Positions 56,492 through 64,000 of a stretch of DNA of 64,000 bases are shown here, piece by piece. This stretch comes from Candidatus Litorirhabdus singularis (GTDB lineage: Bacteria > Pseudomonadota > Gammaproteobacteria > Pseudomonadales > Halieaceae). The translations under genes were made by a program, and so were the position numbers. A model generated the notes under the pieces. The model searched no databases. It saw nothing but the letters and a program-made list of their open reading frames with translations, and was not told the DNA's origin. Location: positions 62,001-126,000 of the forward strand of contig NZ_SHNN01000006.1 in NCBI RefSeq assembly GCF_026262625.1, given 5' to 3'. The first letter of the stretch is position 1, and each line of letters opens with the position of its first letter.

Positions 56492-56586
56492 AGCCCTGCG
56501 GGGTTTCAGGTAGCCTAATTCTGCTCTACAGAAATATTATCCAAGCCTATACCTGCAGGGCCCTCCAACCGATAACCGCCCAATCT

Positions 56587-56608
56587 GTGGGGTCGATTTT
56601 AATCGACC
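56587..56608 (+). repeat. REP-like palindrome, copy 3, overlapping the rnfH stop
   Basis: GTGG head plus a GGTCGATT-TT-AATCGACC palindrome. The element covers the stop codon (56599-56601) and last codons of rnfH, so the encoded end Ser-Val-Asp is partly element-derived. Identical over 26 bases to copy 1 in inverted orientation. Confidence 0.7.
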
Positions 56609-56955
56609 GAGGGCTGCTCAGAATCCAGATTGTCTTTCGCGGCACTCTTAGCTGCAGCACGGGCCTCTTTGGCTTTGGCGGCACGTTCCTTACGCACTTG
56701 TTTGGGGTCAGCGATGAGCGGTCGGTAGATTTCCACCCGTTCACCGGCAAGTACTTTATGGTCGGACTTAATAGCTTTGCCAAAAATACCCAGCGGCAGA
56801 CCTTCGGTCTCTAAGCCGGGAAACTTCTTTTCAATACCCGAGCGGGCCACGACTTCTGCTGCTGTGGTACCAGGCAGCACCTCCAGCATAACGATTTCTT
56901 GTTTGTCAGGCAGCGCGTAAGCCACCTCTACCGGAATCTTGTTGGCTTCTGTCAT
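56599..56955 (-). CDS. rnfH: RnfH family ubiquitin-fold protein
   Basis: A 118-residue protein of the RnfH/UPF0125 family. The beta-grasp core is IPVEVAYALPDKQEIVMLEVLPGTTAAEVVARSG with GIFGKAIKSDHKVLAGERVEIYRPL. A basic tail of about 30 residues extends beyond the usual end and finishes in a REP-like element. The molecular function is unsettled. It follows ratA by 29 bases, a pairing widely conserved and also seen as ratA-ratB in E. coli. Confidence 0.9.
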   Translation of the reverse strand: MTEANKIPVEVAYALPDKQEIVMLEVLPGTTAAEVVARSGIEKKFPGLETEGLPLGIFGKAIKSDHKVLAGERVEIYRPLIADPKQVRKERAAKAKEARAAAKSAAKDNLDSEQPSVD

Positions 56956-56984
56956 TTCTCAATCTCCAAACTTGCAGAGCAATA

Positions 56985-57416
56985 TTAACCGTAAATTTGC
57001 CGGGCGCGCTTGCCGACCGAATCCACCAGACCGCCGCTGACGGAATCAAACAGTTTGCCCGCCGCTGCGCCCAGTACAGAATTGTTGAAATAAAACTCCA
57101 GCTCCAGGTTCACTTTACAGGCCGTGTCACCCAACTCGATGAACTGCCACACGCCAGTAAAGCGTTCAAACGGGCCTTCGAGCAATTCCAGTTCAATGGT
57201 GTGATGTGGCTGCAGCGTATTACGCGTAGCAAAGCTTTGACGAATACCGGCGCGAGCCAGGTCCAGGCGCGCTTCAATGATCCCCGCTTCACTGCGCAGT
57301 ATCTGCGAACCGACACAGCCATCCATAAATTGCGGGTAAGACTCAATGTCATTAACTAACGCAAACACCTGCTCAGGGCGATAAGGTAACAGGGCGCTGC
57401 GAATAATGGTCGTCAT
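56985..57416 (-). CDS. ratA: RatA-like START/polyketide-cyclase family protein
   Basis: A 143-residue member of the coenzyme Q-binding/START-like family (COQ10/RatA). In E. coli RatA was reported as a toxin acting on ribosome association, while homologues bind ubiquinone. The family pattern TTIIRSALLPYRPEQVFALVNDIESYPQFMDGC and the C-terminal FDSVSGGLVDSVGKRARQIYG are clear. The start at ATG 57414-57416 matches family length; the longer frame is rejected. It precedes rnfH, with smpB close by, the conserved cluster smpB-ratA-rnfH. Here a transporter gene is placed between smpB and ratA. Confidence 0.9.
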   Translation of the reverse strand: MTTIIRSALLPYRPEQVFALVNDIESYPQFMDGCVGSQILRSEAGIIEARLDLARAGIRQSFATRNTLQPHHTIELELLEGPFERFTGVWQFIELGDTACKVNLELEFYFNNSVLGAAAGKLFDSVSGGLVDSVGKRARQIYG

Positions 57417-57435
57417 AGTTGGAATACAGGTTGGA

Positions 57436-58803
57436 TTACAAATTACCGATGTAAGCGGCCAACATAATGAACAAAATGACCGGTGGCGCAATATAACGTA
57501 AACAGGCGCGCCACAGGAAATAAAAGTCGTTGGACTCGCGGTACAGCTCCAGTCGCGTAATGTGCCGCGGTAGCGCGTAGCCTGCAAACAAGGTAACTAG
57601 CAAAGCACCCAGCGGCAGCAGCCATTCCACCGTTATCACGTCCAGCGACTGAAACAGGGTTAACTCCCCCAACCAGTGGGCATGTTGCTGCTGATTAAAC
57701 GACAAACAACTGGCCCAGGCCAACAACCACACCACGCCTCCGAGCAATAGCGCCGCAAACGGCCGTCGCAGCCGCAGGCGTTCCTTGAGCCAGGACATGG
57801 GCGGTTCTGCCAGTGCCACCGCCGAGCCCACCGCCACCACTGCTACCAGCAAGAAGAACAGCAGTCCGTAGGTCTCCCCTTGAGGCATATTGCCAAAGGC
57901 ATAGGGCAGGCTCACAAACATCAGGCCCGGACCCATGGCTGGCTCCAGGTTATTGGCAAACACAATGGGAAAGATGGCAATGCCTGCGGCAATAGCGATA
58001 AACGTATCCAGCACTGCCACAGCCATGACCGTGCGGCCTATAGGCAACTTCTCGGGAGCATAAGCCCCAAAGGCAATGCCAACACCCACGCCCACCCCCA
58101 GCGTAAAAAAGGCGTGCCCCATGGCGGTTAGTACCGAGCCGCTATCAAAATCGTAGCTAACGGAAGAAAACAGAAATTGCCCAGCCTTCTCCATAGCCCC
58201 ATATTCCAGGCTATAAATAATCAAAACACCCAGCAGCACCAACAGCAGCGGCACCGCCAGCCAGAACAATACCGCCAGGCCACGGTGAATACCCAGGGCA
58301 GAGATGGTGAAGGTGAGCAGTATGAACAGGCTCTGCCAATACACCATGGGCTCCGGGTCGGCCAGGTGCGAACTAAACACCGCAGCCACTGCCTGTGCAC
58401 TGGCCGCCGAAAACAGGCCACCATCAAATTTTTGGATATAGGCCAGGGTCCAGCCACCCACCACCGCATAGTTAGCCAGAATCAGTATGGCGGTCAGCGC
58501 CATGAGCCAGCCCATCACCGACCACACCCGCGGCAATTTGGCACGCTCGCACGCCGCCAACACACTGCTGACGGGGTTGGCGCGGCCATGACTGCCAATC
58601 ACCACCTCAGCGATCATCACCGGTACCGCCACCATAAACAGGGTGGCCAGATACACCAGCAAAAACAACGCGCCACCGTTTTCGCCTACCAAATAGGAAA
58701 AACGCCAGAGGTTACCGAGGCCGACGGCGGCAGTGGTTAGGCCCAGCATAAAAGTGGTTCTACTGGACCATGCGCCGGAAGCGGCGCGAAGTGCAATGCT
58801 CAT
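57436..58803 (-). CDS. Sodium-dependent transporter, SNF/neurotransmitter-symporter family
   Basis: A polytopic membrane protein of about 455 residues from ATG 58803 (ATG 58821 is possible; the frame to 58881 overlaps smpB). The N-terminal WSSRTTFMLGLTTAAVGLGNLWRFSYLVGENGGALF is the signature of LeuT-fold SNF transporters, with the unwound helix 1 and Na+ site residues. About 12 helices are visible. Substrates of bacterial members are amino acids or related; not identified here. It sits between smpB and ratA, which are usually adjacent, so it looks like an insertion into a conserved cluster. Confidence 0.9.
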   Translation of the reverse strand: MSIALRAASGAWSSRTTFMLGLTTAAVGLGNLWRFSYLVGENGGALFLLVYLATLFMVAVPVMIAEVVIGSHGRANPVSSVLAACERAKLPRVWSVMGWLMALTAILILANYAVVGGWTLAYIQKFDGGLFSAASAQAVAAVFSSHLADPEPMVYWQSLFILLTFTISALGIHRGLAVLFWLAVPLLLVLLGVLIIYSLEYGAMEKAGQFLFSSVSYDFDSGSVLTAMGHAFFTLGVGVGVGIAFGAYAPEKLPIGRTVMAVAVLDTFIAIAAGIAIFPIVFANNLEPAMGPGLMFVSLPYAFGNMPQGETYGLLFFLLVAVVAVGSAVALAEPPMSWLKERLRLRRPFAALLLGGVVWLLAWASCLSFNQQQHAHWLGELTLFQSLDVITVEWLLPLGALLVTLFAGYALPRHITRLELYRESNDFYFLWRACLRYIAPPVILFIMLAAYIGNL

Positions 58804-58831
58804 CGGGTGATTTTGCGGCATAATGCGCGCC

Positions 58832-59314
58832 ATGAGCAAGAAGAAGCCCAATAACTCTGATAATACTATCGCCCGCAACAAACGCGCGCGGTTTGACTAC
58901 CACCTGGAAGAGACCTTTGAAGCCGGCATAGAGCTGCGTGGCTGGGAGGTCAAAAGCCTGCGTATGGGCAAGGCCGACATCAGTGACAGCTACGTGTTTG
59001 TGCGCGACGGTCAGGCCTTTCTGCTAGGTGGCAACTTCACCCCGCTGGACACGGTGTCTACCCACTACGTGACCGAGCCCGACCGTACCCGCCGTCTACT
59101 GCTGCACAAACGGGAGCTCGCCAAGCTACTGGCTGCTACACAGCAGAAGGGTCTCACCTGCGTGTGCGTGTCGCTGTATTGGAAAGGCCACCTGGTCAAG
59201 GCGCAGATTGCCCTGGCCCGTGGCAAGCAAGAGCACGACAAACGTCAAACCGACAAAGACCGTGACTGGAGCCGCACCAAACAGAAAATTATGCGTGACG
59301 CGGTGAAGCAGTAA
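58832..59314 (+). CDS. smpB: SsrA-binding protein SmpB
   Basis: Partner of tmRNA in rescue of stalled ribosomes, 160 residues. The MSKKKPNNSDNTIARNKRARFDYHLEETFEAGIELRGWEVKSLR start and the basic tail (GKQEHDKRQTDKDRDWSRTKQKIMRD) are typical. ATG 58832 matches the family start; ATG 58823 adds three residues. The ssrA gene is not recognised nearby. Convergent with the TSUP gene with 3 bases between stops. Confidence 0.97.
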   Translation: MSKKKPNNSDNTIARNKRARFDYHLEETFEAGIELRGWEVKSLRMGKADISDSYVFVRDGQAFLLGGNFTPLDTVSTHYVTEPDRTRRLLLHKRELAKLLAATQQKGLTCVCVSLYWKGHLVKAQIALARGKQEHDKRQTDKDRDWSRTKQKIMRDAVKQ

Positions 59315-59317
59315 GCC

Positions 59318-60025
59318 TCAGCTCAGGGAGCTCAAGCCCTTGAGCAAAATAGACACTCCCACCAGAAACAGCGCCACCAGCGCCACGCGTCGATAGAAAC
59401 GCCCGCCGTAACGTTTAAACAGGCTGAAGCCCAGCCTGTCGCCCAGAAACATGGCTGGGTAGCCGAGCAAAAACAGCCACAGAGAGTTCAGGCTAACCAA
59501 GCCGCCAGCACTAAAAGTAAGCAACGCCACCAGCGACGAAAAGGTGAAAAATAGAATCATCAGAGCACGGCTAGCGGCCGGGTCAGACTCAGTAGCCATG
59601 GCATAAATAATGATGGGTGGTCCGGGAATGGCAAAGGCACCATTCATAAGCCCGCTGCTGAGCCCGGCACCCAATCTCAGCGCATTCCCGGCCTTGCGTC
59701 GGCGCGGATGAAACACACTCAGCGCCAGACACGCAGCTATCACCGCGACCCCAATCAACAACATAAAGGTACTGACCGACAATAACACCAGTAACTGGGC
59801 ACCCAGCACCGTGCCCACAATGGCCGCCAGGAAAAGAGGAATCATAGGCCGTAGCGGCGTTTTACCCCGATACTGGGGAAAGGTTTGCACCCCCAACGCC
59901 AATGACAAACTGGCACTGAGCACCACCGCCTGAGCGGGCGGCAAAAACAGGGCAAATCCGGGCACCGCCGCCAGCGCAAAACCAAAGCCGGTGAACGAAC
60001 GCAGGACCACGGCAACAATCACCAC
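59318..60025 (-). CDS. TauE/SafE (TSUP) family membrane permease
   Basis: A membrane protein of the TSUP family (sulfite/organosulfonate exporter type) with about seven or eight helices and the motif LRSFTGFGFALAAVPGFALFL near the N-terminus. The first accepted start codon in frame is GTG 60025, giving 235 residues, but this cuts off most of the first helix. The frame is open upstream and reads [12 protein letters not shown] before it, which looks like the proper N-terminus. There the codons are CTG ATA GAC, beginning at the TGA of the amidohydrolase gene. So a rare CTG/ATA start or coupling to the previous stop is possible. The substrate is unknown. Confidence 0.8.
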   Translation of the reverse strand: MVIVAVVLRSFTGFGFALAAVPGFALFLPPAQAVVLSASLSLALGVQTFPQYRGKTPLRPMIPLFLAAIVGTVLGAQLLVLLSVSTFMLLIGVAVIAACLALSVFHPRRRKAGNALRLGAGLSSGLMNGAFAIPGPPIIIYAMATESDPAASRALMILFFTFSSLVALLTFSAGGLVSLNSLWLFLLGYPAMFLGDRLGFSLFKRYGGRFYRRVALVALFLVGVSILLKGLSSLS

Positions 60026-60057
60026 CGCCCATAACGCTGGCCACAGGTATAGGTCTA

Positions 60058-61854
60058 TCAGGCTGCAGCTCCTGACGAGGCCTGGCCAGCGCGAGATTGC
60101 CCCGCACGGTATAACCGCCCAGGCCTGGCCGCAGTCACTGCATCCTGATCCACCACCACTTCTCCAGCCACCACCACTGCACGATAGCCGCTAGCGTCCT
60201 GCAGCAAGCGCTGACCACCGGCTGGCAGGTCTTGTACCATGCGCGGCGGGTACAACCGCAGCTTGTCGTAATCAATCACATTGATATTGGCCTTAAGGCC
60301 CACCTTGAGCCGACCGCGATCTTCCATGCCGCAGTAATCGGCAATGTCTGCCGTCAGGCGATGAATCACTTCGGGCAGTTCCAAGCGCGGTCCGCGCTCA
60401 CGATCACGCGACCAGTAGCTGAGCAAATACGTACTAAAGCTGGAGTCACACACCGTACCCACGTGAGCGCCACCATCTGACAGCCCCTGAATAGACAGCG
60501 GGTGCTCCATCATCGTCAGCACATTGTCGTAATTCATGCCGGTGTAGTTATAGATGGGGAAGTACAGCAGCGCCCTACCGTCATCTTCTAACATCAGGTC
60601 ATAGATCATCGCCAGGGTATCAACGCCGGCTTCCTGCGCCATGTGCAGCACCGAGGTCTCTTCGGTTTGCTCGTACTCCGGGTTGTCACCCAACAGGAAA
60701 GTTTTGGCAGCGACAAAATCCACCGCGGCCAGCAAGGCGTCGGCAATGGGCGGCACCGGCGTGCCATCACCGGCCATTTTCTCAGACTCTTCGGTCAGCA
60801 ACTGCGCCCGAAACGCCGGCGCGCGCATGGCGGCCACTCGCTCCGCCAAAGGCAGCTGACTAATTTTCTTGTAGCTGGGAAAACCAATAAACGGATGAAA
60901 GGTGCACTGCAGCCCCACCGTCACACCAATACCGCGCGGCGCTACCTGCAGACGAATATTCAGACCGTCTTCGCTGAGGTCTTCGGCGCGGGCAATAATG
61001 CGCTGCCACTGGTCAGGGGCAAAGTCACGCTGCATTAGCGACAGCGAGAACGGCCGGCCCTTGGCGGCCTTCGCAAACTGCTCCAGAATTTCAAACTCCA
61101 CCGGAAACTGGTCGCCCTCACGTTCCAGATTAAAGTCATTCACCGCCTGCAACACGCCATGACCCAGCCCATCCATAGCACCGGCAATACCGGCCAGCTC
61201 TTCGGCGGATGCTTCTGAAGACGGCGTCCACTGGCCATCGGCACTGCGATGCACATCAGAACGCCCGGTCGAAAACCCCACTGCTCCGGCTTCCAGCGCC
61301 TCACGCGTAAGACGTTGCATCTCGGCGATATCTTCAGCGGTAGCTGACTCGTTGTATACGGCGCGCTCACCCATCACATACACACGCAACGGGTCGTGGG
61401 TGACCTGCACCGCAAAGTCGATACTGTGAGGCTTGGCGTCCAGCGCATCCATGTACTGCGGCAGTGACTCCCAATCCCAGGTAATGCCCTCGGCCAACGC
61501 CGCACCTGGAATGTCTTCTACGCCTTCCATAATGCGTACCAAAGTGTCGCGGTCGTTCTCACGCACCGGCGCAAAGCCAACCCCGCAACTGCCCATCACC
61601 ACCGTAGTAACGCCGTGGTTAATGCTGGGCGATAGAGTCTCATCCCAGGACACCTGCCCATCGTAATGAGTGTGCAGGTCAATAAAGCCAGGGGTAACAA
61701 TGGCGCCCGCGGCATCAATAACCGTCGTCGCACTTGCCTTACAAGGTCCGATCTCAACGATAACGCCGTCACTGACCGCTACATTGGCTGCAAATGGCGC
61801 GCCGCCGTCACCGTCGTATATTTGGCCGTTAATGATTTTCAGGTCGTATGCCAT
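60058..61854 (-). CDS. Amidohydrolase, N-acyl-D-amino-acid deacylase-like
   Basis: A 598-residue metal-dependent amidohydrolase. The metal motif is DLHTHYDGQ after the PGFID strand, later histidines lie in [14 protein letters not shown] (a cysteine-ligand loop as in D-aminoacylase) and the C-terminal SDGGAHVG carries the catalytic Asp. The family includes D-aminoacylases and many uncharacterised marine enzymes. Start ATG 61852-61854 has GGAGG 9 bases upstream. Its stop directly meets the start region of the permease gene. The natural substrate is unknown. Confidence 0.85.
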   Translation of the reverse strand: MAYDLKIINGQIYDGDGGAPFAANVAVSDGVIVEIGPCKASATTVIDAAGAIVTPGFIDLHTHYDGQVSWDETLSPSINHGVTTVVMGSCGVGFAPVRENDRDTLVRIMEGVEDIPGAALAEGITWDWESLPQYMDALDAKPHSIDFAVQVTHDPLRVYVMGERAVYNESATAEDIAEMQRLTREALEAGAVGFSTGRSDVHRSADGQWTPSSEASAEELAGIAGAMDGLGHGVLQAVNDFNLEREGDQFPVEFEILEQFAKAAKGRPFSLSLMQRDFAPDQWQRIIARAEDLSEDGLNIRLQVAPRGIGVTVGLQCTFHPFIGFPSYKKISQLPLAERVAAMRAPAFRAQLLTEESEKMAGDGTPVPPIADALLAAVDFVAAKTFLLGDNPEYEQTEETSVLHMAQEAGVDTLAMIYDLMLEDDGRALLYFPIYNYTGMNYDNVLTMMEHPLSIQGLSDGGAHVGTVCDSSFSTYLLSYWSRDRERGPRLELPEVIHRLTADIADYCGMEDRGRLKVGLKANINVIDYDKLRLYPPRMVQDLPAGGQRLLQDASGYRAVVVAGEVVVDQDAVTAARPGRLYRAGQSRAGQASSGAAA

Positions 61855-62008
61855 GGTCCAATACCCTCCGCAAATCAGCGGCACATTATTGCATAACAGG
61901 GGGAGAAACGGAGTGCTTTACCGTTACTGACCCAATCGCCGATCTAGCGTATCAGGCACCATGGCGGGAGCGAACTTGGGAGCGATCTTAGAGGGACGAT
62001 GTGGAACG

Positions 62009-62736
62009 TCAGTGTTGGCGCGCGCGTCTCACTACGCCAAGCGCGCCCAGACTGGAGGCGAACAACCAGAACGCTGCTGGCAGCGGCACGGGCGCCAGGG
62101 TAAGACTATCCAGCGGCGCGATCACCAAGCCGGTTTCCTCTCCGATACTATTGAACTCAAAACCGATCAGGAAAGCCGTGAAATCATTGGGCAGCGTATC
62201 GGGAACATCGCCACCGGAGAACCAGTTGTCATCCGTGGCGAACAGGGCCAGCGTCCACTCCTCGCCATCAGCCGGGCTACAGGGCTCGCCGCGCCCGGGC
62301 AGTAATCCACCGTGGTGGAGCCCAGCAGTTCCAGCCAGTCATAAGTCCCGGTGGGTATCAGGCCGCCGGTTTCTTCTGCGTCGATAAACATACCATCATT
62401 GACCACCACTGCCTGGGTGCTGCTACTGAAGCCAGCCGCCTGCTGCACGTCGATCAACTCGACGCCGTAGGGCGCGCCATCGAAGTTCCAGAAGGAGGTG
62501 TATTCATGCCCGGGATTGGTGCCTGGGCCGGGGTCTGAGCCCGGCCCTGCGTTGGCAGAGTCATTATCGATGAGAAAGCTGCCGTTAATGTTGTCTCCAA
62601 CCACAACTCCTCCAACGTAGCTGCCCTCGACAATCGTGACCGTGGAAGTCACATTGAACTGCACCGGCGCCGCGAGCGCGTAACTGCTCGACAGTAAGGT
62701 CACAGCCAGTGCCTGTCGCAAGATTCTTATGTTCAT
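62009..62736 (-). pseudogene. PEP-CTERM sorted protein, frameshifted
   Basis: A signal peptide (ALAVTLLSSSYALA) is followed by a beta-rich, exported-type domain in the first frame (62736 to about 62290). After a change of frame near 62287-62299 the other frame continues sensibly (EEWTLALFATDDNWFSGGD, then FTAFLIGFEF) and ends in a PEP-CTERM-like signal. That signal has PVPLPAAFWLFASS, a hydrophobic helix and a basic end (RRARQH), with its stop at 62009. The gene length is one base short of a multiple of three. A one-base deletion in the GC run GGGCGCGGCG explains this. It could be a real mutation or a sequencing error. ATG 62734-62736 has GGAGAG upstream. PEP-CTERM proteins need an exosortase, which is not in this window. 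Confidence 0.72.
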
Positions 62737-62969
62737 GAAACACTCTCCAGCAAATACGATACCTCAAACTAGCAGAGACTCTTTCTTATACACAGGAACT
62801 GGCGCACGTTTTAACAGATTGAGATTTACCGCCGTGGAACGGACGCCGTGGGACGGCCGCTGGAATTCCACAACGAGCACTGCTATAAGGCTCAATTAGC
62901 AATCAAGTCGCATTAATAATATGCTCCGAGCCCGGTAATACCTGACAGCCATTGAGCAGCGAGCCCGCA

Positions 62970-63956
62970 ATGACACTAACTCATACAACCTCCAATAGAT
63001 TCCTGAACAGACTGCGCCACAAGGGCCTGCTATTACTGCTTGCCGCGCTGCTACTGACCAACCCGGTGGCTGCCGCCGACGTCGCCCTGGACCAACAAAC
63101 CGTGACCTTCTGGAGCGAAGGCGCGCGCCTGCAGGGTACGGTGTTTAAACCAAAAGCTATTGCGGCCGATGAAAAACTGCCGGGGATACTATTGATTCAC
63201 GGCTGGGGTGGTAACCGCAGCAACCTCAACAGACTCTATGCGCCACAATTCGCCCGCTTGGGTTTTGTGGTAATGACCTTTGATTTACGCAGCTGGGGCG
63301 ACAGTGATGGCTTCTTCCTGCCGAACGCTGCGCTCCCGACAGCGCCAGAGACTAAGACGGTGACAGTGAGCGGGCAACATATTCGCTCGGTGGTTAACCC
63401 CCAGAAAATGCTGGAAGACGCCCGCGCGGCAATAGCCTGGCTAGTCGCCGAGCCCAACCTGCAAGCCGATAATATTGGCGTGTGGGGAACCAGCATGGGT
63501 GGTGGCCTGGCCCTGGTGGTCGCCGCCAGTGATCCGCGCATCAAAGCGCTGGTAACGCAGATTGGCACAGTAAATAACAAAGCCAATTTCGCCATGATCC
63601 CCGACCAGATGGTGGCCAACTGGGAAACCCAGCGCGCCCGCGGCCAGATAACCCCCTATCCAGGGCCGGCATCCGCAATGGGCCTGCCGGACAACCCGGA
63701 TCTTATTGCCATCAAGAAGTACGACCCCGCCGCTTACTGGCCAGACATAGCCGTTCCCACGCTCATCATTGACGCCGAGAACGAAGAGCTGTTGGACCGC
63801 CAAGTCAATGGCATGGCCCTGCATAAGTCGCTTGGCGACCGGGTACCCACTCGCTATCTGGTCATACCCGGCACCCACTATGACGTGTACCGTGACCAGG
63901 GCCATGCGACAGGGTTAAAGGCTGCCCAGGACTGGTTTGTGACACATTTGAAATAG
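62970..63956 (+). CDS. Secreted alpha/beta hydrolase (dienelactone-hydrolase/X-Pro-type fold)
   Basis: A 328-residue protein from ATG 62970 with an N-terminal hydrophobic signal (LLLLLAALLLTNPVAAA). The alpha/beta-hydrolase fold shows ILLIHGWGGNRSNL (oxyanion) and nucleophile elbow WGTSMGGG (GxSxG), with acid in LIIDAENEELLDR and catalytic His in PGTHYDVYRDQGH. The substrate is unknown; it is probably periplasmic or extracellular. The TTG at 62952 is an earlier option. It ends 44 bases before the window edge; nothing further is seen. Confidence 0.85.
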   Translation: MTLTHTTSNRFLNRLRHKGLLLLLAALLLTNPVAAADVALDQQTVTFWSEGARLQGTVFKPKAIAADEKLPGILLIHGWGGNRSNLNRLYAPQFARLGFVVMTFDLRSWGDSDGFFLPNAALPTAPETKTVTVSGQHIRSVVNPQKMLEDARAAIAWLVAEPNLQADNIGVWGTSMGGGLALVVAASDPRIKALVTQIGTVNNKANFAMIPDQMVANWETQRARGQITPYPGPASAMGLPDNPDLIAIKKYDPAAYWPDIAVPTLIIDAENEELLDRQVNGMALHKSLGDRVPTRYLVIPGTHYDVYRDQGHATGLKAAQDWFVTHLK

Positions 63957-64000
63957 CGCCGCTCCAGGTACAGCAGGCGCTCTGTACAGGCGGGGTAACT

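Noticed and set aside
56490-56507. Terminator AAAGCCCTGCGGGGTTT after bamE
   Set aside because: The stem is short with a G.G mismatch and no T-run beyond three bases; too weak to call.

Overview
The window looks like chromosomal DNA of an aerobic, probably marine, gammaproteobacterium. The closest fit by gene content is the Halieaceae/Spongiibacteraceae (OM60/NOR5-like) part of the class. Support comes from the order recN-fur-bamE-rnfH-ratA-smpB and hrcA-grpE-dnaK-dnaJ-dapB, a Pseudomonas-type PDH E2, aceK, many acyl-CoA enzymes, luciferase-like (F420-type) oxidoreductases and a PEP-CTERM protein. The lineage is inferred from gene content and synteny, not from a tree. No rRNA, tRNA, CRISPR array, prophage or insertion sequence was seen. 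Coding density is very high and no gap exceeds about 270 bases.

Layout. 1-5.5 kb: the end of a glycosyltransferase gene, then aceE-aceF (pyruvate dehydrogenase). 5.5-12.4 kb: an M16 peptidase lipoprotein, a PerM-type permease, a TusA-like protein, a BepA-like M48 protease and nadA. 12.5-16.8 kb: a Ddn-like protein and an operon of enoyl-CoA hydratase, LLM oxidoreductase and DUF3604 lipoprotein. 17.1-22 kb: three cyclic-di-GMP enzymes (two GGDEF-EAL proteins and one membrane GGDEF protein). 22-33.7 kb: the most unusual region. A secreted subtilase ends in 56 perfect NYWNAG hexapeptides. It lies between two paralogous periplasmic-propeller sensor kinases, and a secreted TlpA-like thioredoxin follows the second kinase. 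33.7-46 kb: acyl-CoA and lipid metabolism (two hydratases, thioesterase II, two acyl-CoA dehydrogenases, SDR, LLM enzyme, P450) with tag, a double-headed TetR regulator, aceK and a histidine phosphatase. 45.9-53.7 kb: the heat-shock block hrcA-grpE-dnaK-dnaJ followed by dapB-cnoX-epmB. 53.8-59.3 kb: recN, fur, bamE, rnfH, ratA, an SNF-family transporter and smpB, with three REP-like palindromes. 59.3-64 kb: TSUP permease, D-aminoacylase-like amidohydrolase, a frameshifted PEP-CTERM protein and an alpha/beta hydrolase.

Working together. The heat-shock block has a consensus-quality sigma-32 promoter before grpE and also encodes HrcA, so two kinds of stress control may converge there. The cyclic-di-GMP genes, propeller sensors and repeat-bearing secreted subtilase form a contiguous signalling and surface region of about 16 kb. 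Its use for attachment or matrix sensing is a hypothesis. No single gene here is certain to be a new system, but the NYWNAG subtilase with its paired sensors is the best candidate.
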